Shown here one piece after another: positions 35,282-46,492 of a stretch of DNA of 64,000 nt; the stretch's first letter is position 1, and each line of letters begins with the position of its first letter. Source of the DNA: Drosophila pseudoobscura (taxonomy: Eukaryota; Arthropoda; Insecta; Diptera; Drosophilidae); assembly GCF_009870125.1 (NCBI RefSeq), contig NC_046683.1, forward strand, positions 5,580,001-5,644,000, given 5' to 3'. Under the pieces are notes generated by a model, which saw only the letters and a program-made list of their open reading frames with translations, had not been told where the DNA came from and ran no database searches. A program made the translations under genes and the position numbers.

Positions 35282-37696
35282 AATGCTCCCAATGATGATG
35301 ACTTGGCGATTTGGCTACGTTTGTTTAACAATGATTATCTGGTCTTGTAATACCTAATTCTGCTACATTTTTGTCAAAGGGTTTTTAACAAAAGATCATT
35401 CAGAAGGGCATAATAATGAAGACTATCAAAAGGCTTAAGAAATATTTTAAAAGAGGTTAACGAGCTGATAACTAATCAAATACTGGCAAAACAGAAGATG
35501 AGTTTAAGAAGGGAATGTTCTAGTGAATATCCATTGAAAAATACGAATTCCTAAATATACCATAAAAGTGGAGTGTTACTACTTATGCTATATGGGGCAG
35601 CATTATATTTTTGAATATTCTAAATCATAAAAAAATGTAATTCAATCAACGCTAAAAATAATATAGCTGCCATCGGCTAAATATCGTGTTTTTGAGCTTT
35701 GAGCTAAAGTCTGCACCTCCAAAAGCCATTTTCAGACCCAAAGATCTTTAAAAGTGAAACTTTTATAGATGGCCCAACCCTAATGCCCACAGCTACCATA
35801 TGAGCAATGATTATTTGTTCGTTTGACCCGAGGCTTCTAGCATTTCTCGCAGGGGTGTGTGCTGCATTCGATTTGTATTAAATCGGGGGGAATAACTAAA
35901 TTTGCGATAGAGGAAGCGGGCAACAGGCAGCAGGCAGCAGCTACAATGAGACGCGACTAACTGTTTCTGTCTGTTCTTGGTAATTGTATTAACTACACAT
36001 GTGTGTGCCAGAGAGAGAGTGAGGGAGAGAGAGTGAGGGAGCGAGAGTGACGCAGCATCAGCTGCCACAACTAATTAGCAGGGGCCCACATGCATAGGCA
36101 AGCTGCGTTAATGGAGTGCGTAATGGGTTAATTTTGGCCTGGCAATTCTCTTTCGCTCTCTTGCGCTCTCCCGCATTATCCCTCTACTGCCGTCTGTCAA
36201 TGTTTGCACTTTTGTTTAGCCTGAGCCGCTGCTGCGTGGGGTAGTGTGGGCGTGGGGAGTGGAGTGGTGGGGTGGACGAGAACGGTAGCCATAGCGCGGA
36301 ACGTGTCGACGTCACAGCCAGTGGAAGAGGCGGAGAAAGTGGCAGTAGCAGTGGCGGTACCGATGGCAGTGGCAGATCCTCTGCGTTGACGACAAGTTAA
36401 TCACATCGTGTCCAATCAGGCGAGCTAATCCCTCTGACAGGCTGCGCCGCTGCTGCGCTTCGCTCTTAACTTTAATATTTTCTTTTCCATATACTCTTCC
36501 TATCAAGCAGTAGAGGGTAATGCGGTTTGGATTCACTATATACAATCACAGTAATACTCGTACCTAAAGGAAAGGGACTACATAGCCAACCCTCGGCGTA
36601 AGGGTATCAAAACTTCGACAAAGGGGAGGTTAACGGATTCCCTCGCCTCTGATTATTATTACTATTATGGATGTAAACCTCGCAACATCTGCTGCATATC
36701 AATTTGTGGCCTCCATCCGAACGCTTAACCTGATCCATGTCAGGTCGCCTCTTCCTAAACCCTCAGACATCCGCAGGGCCCGCCCCCGCCCCGAAATCAC
36801 CGAGCCCACCGCCGCACTGTTAGCTGGCCCAAAGTTTTTTGGGTTACTGGGCTTAGGCGGCTAAGCCCCGTTCCGGACATTGGCAATTTGCATTTCCCGA
36901 TTCGACATCATCGACATTTCCTAGTGGCCAATTATCGCTTAAGCTCTGCTCTGCTCTGTTCTGCTCTGTTCAGGACTCCAGCCACACGTTTTCCAGGGCC
37001 TTTAAAGCTTCGGGCCGGGATGTCACAGGGGTAACGGAATGGACAATCCCTGGGCCTGTTTAAAAATTCGTTTAAATTCCATTGCCGAGAGTACCGGGGA
37101 TCCCTTGGTTCCGTCCGCAAGTTGCAAAGTCAAAGCAAAGTGGAAAAATACGAGAAAAGGCTGGGAAAATATGCAGCAACCGCGAAATTGAAATTTTGGC
37201 TTCGCCTGCCGCGGCGGCTTCTTTGCATTGTTGTTTGCTCCCCGCCGGAGTTCGCGATAGGATGGAAGGGGATGGGATGCGATGGCTCACCACCTGATCC
37301 TAAGTAAATACGGGGACAGGCCAGGCAGCCAAAGGGACACCCAGATATCCATGCATGTGGGTGTATATGGATATACTTACACTTGGAAAAAATACTACAA
37401 TCAATTTCTAAAGGGTGATATATGTACTAAGAATGATATAAAGCTATTCAATTAAATATTTTGACATACAAAATTTAATAAAATTGCCTTAATGTTATAC
37501 GAATACGTATTCTTGATAAGTCTTCTTAGTCTCTTTAAATAATCATCCATTGGAGCAGCGCCACATTTCCTATGTTATTTTTCTCAGTGTATATATTCGT
37601 AGGGTTTTTTTATGCCTCGCGAGTTCGCTTTTCTTTTTAATTAAATGAAACCGGAGGAATTGACCCAAAACGCAGAATAAATAAATACTTTAGCGA

Positions 37697-37745
37697 GAGG
37701 ATGAGGATGTGGTGATGGTGAAGGTGAAGGTGGAGGTGGAGATGG
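37697..37745. repeat. GAGGAT/GAAGGT hexamer repeat
   Basis: A purine-rich imperfect tandem tract of GGTGAA/GGTGGA/GGATGA units. Confidence 0.8.
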
Positions 37746-40700
37746 GTTTGTCCTTCTAAGCATCTGTTGTTCCATGTTTGCCTCTTGTTTTTGTTAATAA
37801 TTATTTCAATTTTTCCCCTCCGTCCAAGTCGAAGGAGGTGGATAGAATTCAAAAGATGCCGCATAGCCTTTGTGTACTGTTGAAACAAAAACCGAAAAAT
37901 GGCAACAAAAAAATCTAGCCAAAAAATTCCGAAAAAAATAACCGAAACAACAATAAATATTTCACCTTCAATAAATCATTTTCCATTCCGCTGTTGGGTA
38001 TCAAATCCCCCCACACCTGCCCCCCGCTGACGGAATAAAAAAGGGTTTCGTGTCAACCCCCAAAGTGTTTTTCTTTTTTTTGTATATTTAAAATTCAACA
38101 AATTTAAATCGAAAATATGTTTAAATAAAAACTCAAGAGTTGCCTAGAAATCGTTGAGGTTTATTTTATGCTAAAGGCCGAAAGTTGGGTAGGGGATTAA
38201 GGTCAGTATTAAAATGATAGTGCTCCTCGGAATTTTTTCAAGTGCCAAAAACATCAAACTTTTAATTTTTGGTCGTATATACGACATATATAGCTTGATA
38301 GGGGTATTATTAAATTACTACGAAATTTTTAACCCACAGAAAAAAGTATATCCGACCCCGTCCACATTTTACATATCATCTTAAAAGTCCTTCAGTTTTC
38401 AAGAATTCTTAACAAAATGCACGATTATGTGCATTCTTGCATATTAGAACGATGGGCAAAAAAAAAAAAAATTGTTACTGTGAGAAAAACTTGTTTTTTA
38501 TTAAGATTACATAGACCGACTGCTTTATATGGATTGCTGCAGGGTATATTCGATTCGTGTAGATTTACTTATGTTTTCGACCCCATAAATAGGCATTTCC
38601 GCAATGCCAAAAAGATTAAAAGTCGATAAAAACATTGAAAATTAACTTATTTAACCAGTTAACGAATTATTTATAATTACTTTAACTTTAATGTGAAAAC
38701 CTATTAATATAAGCAAAAGTTGTTCGCTATTTTTATAATCATGTTTTACTATTATGTTCATTATCTTTATTATTTCCTATAAGAAAGATGAATTTTGATA
38801 AAATTTTTTCAACCAGGTTTTGTGTTGAAACTGCACTGAAATACATATGTAAGTGTATTTGAAAAAGTTGCCAATCCCCTCATCTACTTAATGTCAATGC
38901 ATCAGTACCTTCCTGGGGTAACCGGTTGTGCCATGCCTTGATGGTTTCACAATTCACCGACTCAATGGCCTTCGTAAATATTTTAGGCGGAGGAAGCACA
39001 AAAATTATGACTATCCAATGACAAGAACAGACAATCAATCTTCTACAATTAGACAAATTTGTAGTTTTTAAACTCGGTAGAGTAGAAATTCATTTATCTT
39101 CAAAGTGTAGTTGTTTTATTGTGGATATTCCAAAATATGAGCCACAGCATTTGTCATCAGTGGGATCGAGCTGGGAGTGTAATTAATTAAGTTTTTGAGC
39201 CACTTAGGATGTGTCACCTTTTCGGTGTTTTAAGGCTCCTGACCATGGGGGGGCGTCGTACGAGTATTCATGTGTATATTACGTATGAATGTGCATCTGC
39301 ATAGGTACTTCTCGTACTTACTTCGTTACACATATGTATAACTTTCGGTTGGACATTGGAGAAGTTTCTGGCTGTTTGTTTCCCGGCTGATAAATTGCCA
39401 CTCAAGTGGATTAAAAATGTTTGCAGCCGAATAAATCTGTGGCCTCGACCTGGACATTTTTCATGTAGTGGTGCGGTGGGTAGTGTGGAGTGCGGAGTGC
39501 GGAGTAGTGTGATGCTTTGCTCTTCCTCTCCCGAGTGGTTGTCTGGACGAGTCCTCTTGTCGCATATTAGTTAAACTTGCAAAAAAGTAATCCCAAGTCA
39601 AGTTATGACAGAAAAAAACGTTTCCCCACCAGGAGAGGAACACAAATTAAAGGTTCTCGGGCGTTTCGCTCTATTGGAATTCCCCTTGCTCTGTCTCTCG
39701 CGTACTTTCTCCCAGTTTTGGGGACTCATCAGCGACTCGAAGCAACTTCAAAGGGCCTCAGACGTAGCGCTTATTAGCTCGTCGGCATTTTTGGGCATGC
39801 AAAGGCATTTTTGAAGAGCGCTCGTCTCATCTCCGGCCTCCGTTGGGTTCAGGTCAGTTCGCTTCAGCCTCGGCCGCAGCGCAGCGCAGGTGGGTTCGGG
39901 TGGGTCTTCACTTTCATATGCCCACACAACGTTTTTATTTTGTTTTACAACTTTCAAGTTTTTGGTTTTTGTGTGTTTTTTTTTTTCGGGGCTGAAAAAT
40001 ATTTTTCATGCATACATAAGTATGCTCGGGCACATTCATAAAATTCAGATTAACATATTACTTAATCGGTGTAGCTCTCGCTCTCGCTGTCGCCCTCCCG
40101 CTGCCGCTCTGGCTATCAGCATTACCCACTCCTGCCGTCTCGTTTCATTTAACGAGGCTCACACGAATGCTGTAACAGCCTTGGCCCAATCGAACCAGTC
40201 CGCCATCCTAGGCCTGGCCGCCCGACGCCAAGGCCAATGGCATTTCAGTTCGGCTTGGATCGATTCCATGTCGACATAGTTACCCTCACGCAAGTGGATA
40301 TCTGTTCAGATATTCTGAGTTATCAGCTTCTGCATCTGTTTATAAATATCTGTTCATAAATTATAGTTGTAGCCACGTTCTGTAGGGGTGCGGTGAGCGG
40401 TGAGCGGTGTTCGGTGTTCGCCTTAATGTGCCTTGTCATTTACGGGTCCAGCATCAACAAGCACGCCAAATAAAATTATTAAATATCGCACTGTGGGGCC
40501 AGAGCTGCCGAACTGGGGTAACCGATACTGTGCAGAAATAATATGTAATTTAAGGACATCATGAATAGAGAGGTTTGCATACAAAATGATGATACTAACG
40601 TATAAAAGTGATAACAATAATTTGTAGATAATTTGATATGAACCCAAAAAGGAGAAAACATCTCTCGCATGTGCCGCTGAAAAGATTAAGAACTATTAAA

Positions 40701-41082
40701 GATCATATTGAAAGATACAGTCACAGACCTCGATCCACTGTGCCCACGAGTACAGCTTGATTTGGCAAAATTTGCGCAGTGTTCCAAAACGAAACCCAAA
40801 CATGTGAAATTGATGTCGATGTTTAATAGTGATGCTGGTGGCGAGCCGGTGCTGAGTGGCAAAAGCTGAGACACTGAGACACCGAGACACACACAAAAAA
40901 GAATTAATGATGTCGAGAGACAAGGTAAGGTAAGAAAAAATTCGGTAAACAAGTTCGGCGCATGAGTTGGCTAACACTGCGACTGAGGCTCCAAGTCCAA
41001 TTCGGATGCTGATGATGTTGTAATCTTAAAACTGGCAGCGTCGTGCTTCAGGCAAATCAGTCTGACTTCAAGAGCCAACGCA

Positions 41083-43029
41083 ATGGCAATCGTTGGGACG
41101 CGGACCTTGCTGCTGCTCTTGATCCACTGCAGCTGGAGTGGGGCACGTAACTCGCAGAGCCTGCACGTGCGCCTATCGCACGGCGGCTGGCTCATCGGCC
41201 GCCACCTGACCACGCACAATGGCCGCCACATGAGAGCCTTCATGGGGGTCCCATATGCGGTGCCACCGTTGGGCGAACTGCGGTTCAAGGCACCGGTGGC
41301 CGAGCTGGGCTGGGAGGGCGAGCGGCTGGCGGTGAAGGATGCGCCCATTTGCATGCAGCGGGATCCCTTCCGGCGCGACATGCAAATCGAAGGATCCGAG
41401 GACTGTCTCTATCTGAATGTATATACACCGGAGACGATCAGCTCTAAGAATACGTCGCTGCCCGTGATGGTCTGGTTCCATGGTGGCGGCTGGCAGTGTG
41501 GCGCGGGAATTAGCAGCTTCTATGGGCCGGACTTCCTGCTGGACCACGACGTCGTCCTGGTGTCCGCCAACTTTCGTCTGGGACCGCTGGGCTTTCTCAG
41601 CACAGAGACCCTGGACTGCCCAGGAAACAATGGACTCAAAGATCAGCTGGAAGTGTTGCGCTGGGTGCGCACCAACATAGCCTCTTTTGGCGGCAATCCC
41701 CACAGTGTCACCGTCTTTGGAGAGAGCGCCGGCGGAGCAAGCGTCACCTATCACATGCTGTCGGAGAAGTCTCGCGGCCTGCTCCATCGCGGCATTGCCC
41801 AGTCAGGTACCTACTTCAATCCCTGGGCACAGCCCGCGCACAAAGGTGTGGCCGCCAGGCGAGCCACTAAGCTGGCCGCGCTGGTGGGCTGCGGATCCTC
41901 CGGAGAGTGGCCCCTCAAGCTGGAGTGTTTACGTCAGAAGCCAGCCGAGGATATTGTTGCTTCGCTTTACGACATGTTTGTAAGTACATTGAACTGGATC
42001 CTTAATGAGTTGAGAGCTAATCTGGCGTTGTTTGGCAGGTCTGGGACTTTGATCCCATGATACCATTTCCCCCGGTGATTGAGCCCGAGCATGAGGATGC
42101 ATTCCTGACGGTGCCGCCGCGTCAGGCGCGCGAACCGCATGGACTGGAGCTGCCGCTGCTGGTGGGCGCCACCGCCGAAGAGGGGCTGCTGAAGACAGCG
42201 GCCTTGCTCAATTTGCCACAGCTGATGGACGACTTCAAGTCCCAGTTCGAACAGGTGCTGCCCGTGGTGCTCAACTACGATCACCACGAGGATTCCGTGC
42301 AGCAGCGGATAACGAAGCGCATCGAGGACTTCTACTTCAAGGCAGGCCACGACTACGACAAGTCCAACCACCAGAACCTGACCGATGTGGGTAGCGGATC
42401 TGCAAGGGGATTGATTAATATTTGGATAAAAACATATCCGTCTTTCCCTACAGCTTATTTCGGATGGATGGTTTGTAGCTGGCATCGATGAGTATTTGCG
42501 TCTTCGCCTGGCCCAACGTGCAGGCCCCACCTATGTGTACCTATTCGATCACAAGGGCGCCGCCAGCTTCTCGGAGATCTTCAAGGGGGAGCGCAACGAG
42601 TTCTACGGAGCCTGCCATGCTGAGGAGTTGCAGTATCTCTTCCCCATTGGCCGGGAGCTGTTCGTGAGTGCGGTGCCCACACGCAAGGATCTGGAGCTGC
42701 GGGAGCTCATGCTGAACCTGTGGGTCAGCTTCGCTCGAACGGGGTGAGTCTTAAAGCAGCCATCTAATAGAGCTGTGTATTAATACCTGTGCATTTGCTT
42801 TTTCCTTGCCCACAGTAATCCAAATCCAGCGAATGCCTCATTAAACCTGCCCGTATGGAAGCCTTCGTCCAGCTATCCGGTGGAGTTCGTTCGTCTGGGC
42901 ACCAAGGCTGACGAGGCAGCCGCTGCGCCGCTATTCCGAATTGAGGCTGAGTTGATGCAGCAGCGCGTAAATTTTTGGCGCGAACTACAGCCGCACCTTC
43001 CCGCCACCCAGCAGCACAATGAGCTATAA
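41083..43029 (+). CDS. Secreted type-B carboxylesterase
   Basis: Four exons (41083-41979, 42039-42386, 42454-42743, 42816-43029) give 582 residues of the alpha/beta-hydrolase carboxylesterase/cholinesterase family. A hydrophobic N-terminus (residues 6-16, probable cleavage near 21) indicates secretion. Catalytic parts are intact: oxyanion HGGG at 133-136, nucleophile Ser215 in FGESAGG, acid Glu347 in ATAEEG, and His470 in GACHAEE. EDCLYLNVY at 106-114 is the family's second signature. Introns are 59-72 bases. Intron 2 uses a GTGGGT donor at 42387; the nearby GTAGCG would shift the frame to an early stop, which decided the choice. The substrate cannot be told from sequence; juvenile-hormone-esterase-like and general xenobiotic roles are both possible. 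From memory it may correspond to D. melanogaster CG6414, unverified. A polyadenylation signal AATAAA is at 43270-43275. Confidence 0.92.
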
Positions 43030-43780
43030 TCCAATGATTCCATCTGTATATTTAAATATATTATATCGATGAGTGGGCGTCCACCGCAAGTTAAAGAAGA
43101 CAAGAAATGTTATAGTTACAATTATCACCATTGAAAACATACCTTTGCCAACATAACGGCACACAGATGCTGCCAAATTGGTGAAATTCAAACATGTGCT
43201 GATGTGCCAGATGTAAGAAATTTGATCTGTGCAGTGCTACCATATCATTGAAAGTAATCTAAACGACCAAATAAACAAATACAACAAGGTATTTGAATAT
43301 AAATAGAATTCGTAAAAACACACAAAACAGATGTTAAATAAAATGGATTTTTGTTGTTTGTTATTTGCAAAATGCAATCGGTATATAATGGTATATTTTG
43401 CCAGTTTCATCAATCTATTAAATTTCATTTTTAACGGTTTGTATATAGAAATCAAGTCAATAAAGTAGAAAATTGATTCATCAATGGGATAAAACTATGT
43501 GGGCATTGCTGAGAGATTTAGTTAGTCAGCATTATTCAATGGAATATCATAATTGAGCAATTTCCCTTTTCGTTTGTTTTCGCTACTTGTTTTTTGTTTG
43601 ACTTATTTCGCTAAAACCTCTTTTTACGCAAAATTTTTATTAAGAATACGCCAGTTAAATAGAAAATTTATTCATCAATCGTATAAAATTATGATGGCAT
43701 GGCTAAATGTTATATATAGCTAGTAATATTCGACGGAATATCAAAAACGAGGAATATGTAAAATAGAACTTGAATTCGAA
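43030..43780. other. Esterase 3' flank with a diverged direct duplication
   Basis: The esterase 3' UTR probably ends after AATAAA at 43270-43275. Two AT-rich blocks of about 100 bases, beginning near 43466 and 43657, are related: both contain TAGAAAATTKATTCATCAAT, then GTATAAAA or GGATAAAA, and later GGAATATCA. This suggests an old duplication with a ~190-base period. No gene is visible. Confidence 0.6.
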
Positions 43781-43831
43781 AGTATATTTACGGTATATTT
43801 TGAAAATTAGGCGGTATGTTTCGGTATATTT
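43780..43831 (+). promoter_or_regulatory. Cluster of Ohler motif-6-like sites upstream of the asparaginase gene
   Basis: TTCGGTATATTT at 43820-43831 matches the Drosophila core-promoter motif 6 consensus (KTYRGTATWTTT) exactly, and ACGGTATATTTT about 30 bases before it differs at one position. These motifs mark broad, TATA-less housekeeping promoters. Their orientation fits transcription toward the gene starting at 44312, with a leader of roughly 400 bases that may hold an intron. The match is by eye. Confidence 0.45.
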
Positions 43832-44311
43832 CACTGATAAACATTCAGAGAGTGAGGCAAGCCCATAGCATTTGAATTTCATTGGATTACTCATAGCTGA
43901 CATCGGCCAAAGTTTGCTGCCGCCATCGCAAAGAAGGGGCTGCTATCTCTATCTGATTGCCACAGCGAACGGAACATACTTTCAATTTCCGTCAGATACG
44001 CGGGGCAAACGCAATTAGAAATACCACGTGAACTCTCGGACCGACCCCCTAGGTCGTCGTTGCTAATCCAACAATTGAATCGCTGCGCGAAATAAACCAA
44101 TGCCAGGCACTCACTTGATAACAAATTGGTCAAATAATCAACAGCGTAACCAGCAGCAGAGCGTGATAGTTTCCTACCAGTCACGCAGTAGATGCACGGG
44201 TGATGGGATTATCTGTTTAGGATTCTCCACTGAACAGCACAGCGCCACAACAGCCTAGCGATAAGGAGCGATTGAATCTCAGCTAAAAGTTTCCCCATTA
44301 GACTGTCAACT

Positions 44312-46492
44312 ATGTCTGCGAACGGGGACAGCGCTCCGACGACGGTCCCGGGAGCCACCAAGCCTATCGATATCCAGGTATGGGTGCCAACCCACGAGCG
44401 CCTCATGTCCATCGACAAGGGTATGGCGCCGTCCTCGCCGACGCTGCCCAGTCCCACGATCCGTCGGAATAAGAGCGACGGCAAACTAATGGCCCAGGAC
44501 ATCAAGGAGGCACGGGTGCGAGTCATCTACACGGGCGGCACCATTGGCATGATGCGGAACGAACGAAATGGTGAGTGCTGTTCCAATTAGGTCTTCTATT
44601 CCATCTGTACATTAGCCCCCGGACACGCTCATCTTCGTTTCTCACGTCATTTCAGTGCTGGCGCCCATACCAAATGCCCTAGTGCGCAGCATTCGCAAGT
44701 ATCCAAACATCCACGACGAGGAGTATGCATTGCGACGCTTTGGGGCCTCGGCATCGATGGCGCCGCTGGTCCTGCCCTTTGTCCAAGGAATGGACAGAAG
44801 GGTCCTATACCAGGTCACCGAGTACACGCCGCTGCTGGACAGCAGCAACATGACGATGCACGACTGGGCCCGCATCGCCAATGATATACAGGTATGTGAA
44901 TATGGTGGGATCCACGCTTTGATGGGAGAAATAATCCAGCAATGCATCTAATGTATGCAGCAATCGTACGAGTTCTTTGACGGCTTCGTTGTGCTGCATG
45001 GCACCGACACGCTCTCGTACACGGCCTCGGCCCTGTCGTTTATGCTGGAGAATCTGGGCAAGACGGTGATCATCACAGGATCGCAGATACCGATCTTTGA
45101 GACGCGCACCGACGGCAAGGACAACTTCACATCCGCCCTGATCATAGCCGGAAACTACGTCATACCGGAGGTGTGCATCTTCTTCGGCCACAAACTGATG
45201 CGCGGAAATCGCACGGTGAAGGTCAGCTCCAATTCGCTGGACGCTTTCGATTCGCCGAATGTGCCGCCGCTGGCGAGAATTGGAATCGATGTTAATGTGG
45301 ACTATCGTTTGATCTTCCGGCCCTGCAGCATAGAACGCTTTTGTGTCCATCTGAATCTCGACGAGAATGTTGGCCTGCTACGAATCTTTCCGAGCATTTC
45401 GCTCTCCACATTCCGCGCCTTCCTGGCGCCCCCGATCAGGGGGGTGGTGCTGCAGTCGTTCGGTTCTGGCAACATACCCTCAAATCGCCGGGACCTGATC
45501 GAGGAGCTGCAGGCGGCCGCCGATCGTGGCGTAATCATCATAAACTGCACCCAGTGTCCCAACGGCTCAGTGGCGGAAATTTACGACACGGGCAAGGTCC
45601 TGTGCGATCTGGGCGTCATTCCCGGCTATGACATGACCCCCGAAGCAGCACTCTCCAAGCTGGCATATGTCATTGGCAAGGAGGACTGGTCGCTGGACGT
45701 CAAAAAGCAGGTAAGGCCCAATGTGAACCGCTTTCTGTTCGGACTATACTATAAAGTGTTCAATTTACGCTCCAGATGATGCAGTCGAACCTGCGCGGAG
45801 AGCTGACATCGGTGACGGCCCCCAAGATGGAGGACTACGATTTGGTGGATGCTGTGGCGCGCTCTTTGCACTTGTCCTCGCCACAGGAACTGGACCAGCT
45901 GGGCGCCACCCTCTTCCCGGCCATGATCAATGGCGCCGTCGCCGAGGGAGATCTAAAGAAGATCAATAACCTGAAGGCGTACGGCGCCGACCTCTCAGGC
46001 ACCAATCACGACCAACGAACGGCCCTGCATTTGGCCTGCCAGCTAGGCGACGTCGAGATCGTTAAGTATCTGCTGCACAACGGAGTCTCCGTCCACGTAC
46101 GTGATCGCTACGACCGCACCCCGCTGTTGGAGGCCGTCTCCACGGACAGTCACGAGATCATCCAATTGCTCATCAACTGTGGCGCCCACCTTACCGGCTC
46201 CTCACGAGCCGTCGGCGAGCAGCTGTGCGCGGCCGCTGCCCGCGGCTCCCTTACGCGCCTCAAGTCGTATCAGTACGCGGGCGCTGATCTCTCCCAGCCG
46301 GATCCGTCGGGACGCACAGTTCTGCATGTGGCGGCCCTGCACGGGTTCCCCGAGGTGGTGGAGTACGTGCTGCCCTACTTCGAGAGTGCCAGCGAGAAGG
46401 ATTTACTCGGTCTGAGCGCCTTGAACTATGCAGAGCGGGGCGGTCATGCAGCCCTTGTAGATCTGCTGAAAGCGGCTGGATGCGAGGCCTAG
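44312..46492 (+). CDS. L-asparaginase with C-terminal ankyrin repeats (ASPG type)
   Basis: Four exons (44312-44570, 44656-44891, 44961-45710, 45776-46492) encode 653 residues. The first ~70 are an extension without clear domain. The type I asparaginase domain spans about 67-425: TGGTIG at 74-79 (Thr74 the likely nucleophile), HGTDT at 178-182 (Thr180, Asp181), TGSQIP at 204-209, and Lys252 in RGNRTVK. Ankyrin repeats fill about 466-650, with TALHLA, TPLLEA and TVLHVA cores. The family hydrolyses asparagine to aspartate, and the mammalian protein also has lysophospholipase activity. No signal peptide, so cytosolic. Introns are 85, 69 and 65 bases. Retention of the last adds 22 residues and stops, removing the ankyrin part. 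The D. melanogaster counterpart may be CG6428 (memory, unverified). Confidence 0.95.

Larger units (their letters stand above)
25231..41082. other. Long non-coding stretch between the LINE array and the esterase gene
   Basis: No gene is supported in these 15.9 kb. The short ORFs follow simple repeats: GT/CA tracts at 26160-26430 and 34801-34833, GA at 28737-28755, T23 at 33621-33643, a purine-rich repeat at 37697-37745. An ATG-led stretch at 28551-28660 resembles a first exon with a possible GTGAGA donor, but no downstream exon is visible. An inverted repeat lies at 35084-35281. A TCAGTT initiator-like site at 39854-39859 is followed 40 bases later by CAG|GTGGGT, without TATA or DPE. The rest shows nothing I can name. 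Confidence 0.6.

Noticed and set aside
39854..39895. Initiator TCAGTT followed by a CAG|GTGGGT donor, as a possible first exon
   Set aside because: No TATA or DPE at the right spacing and no acceptor-linked exon before the esterase gene.
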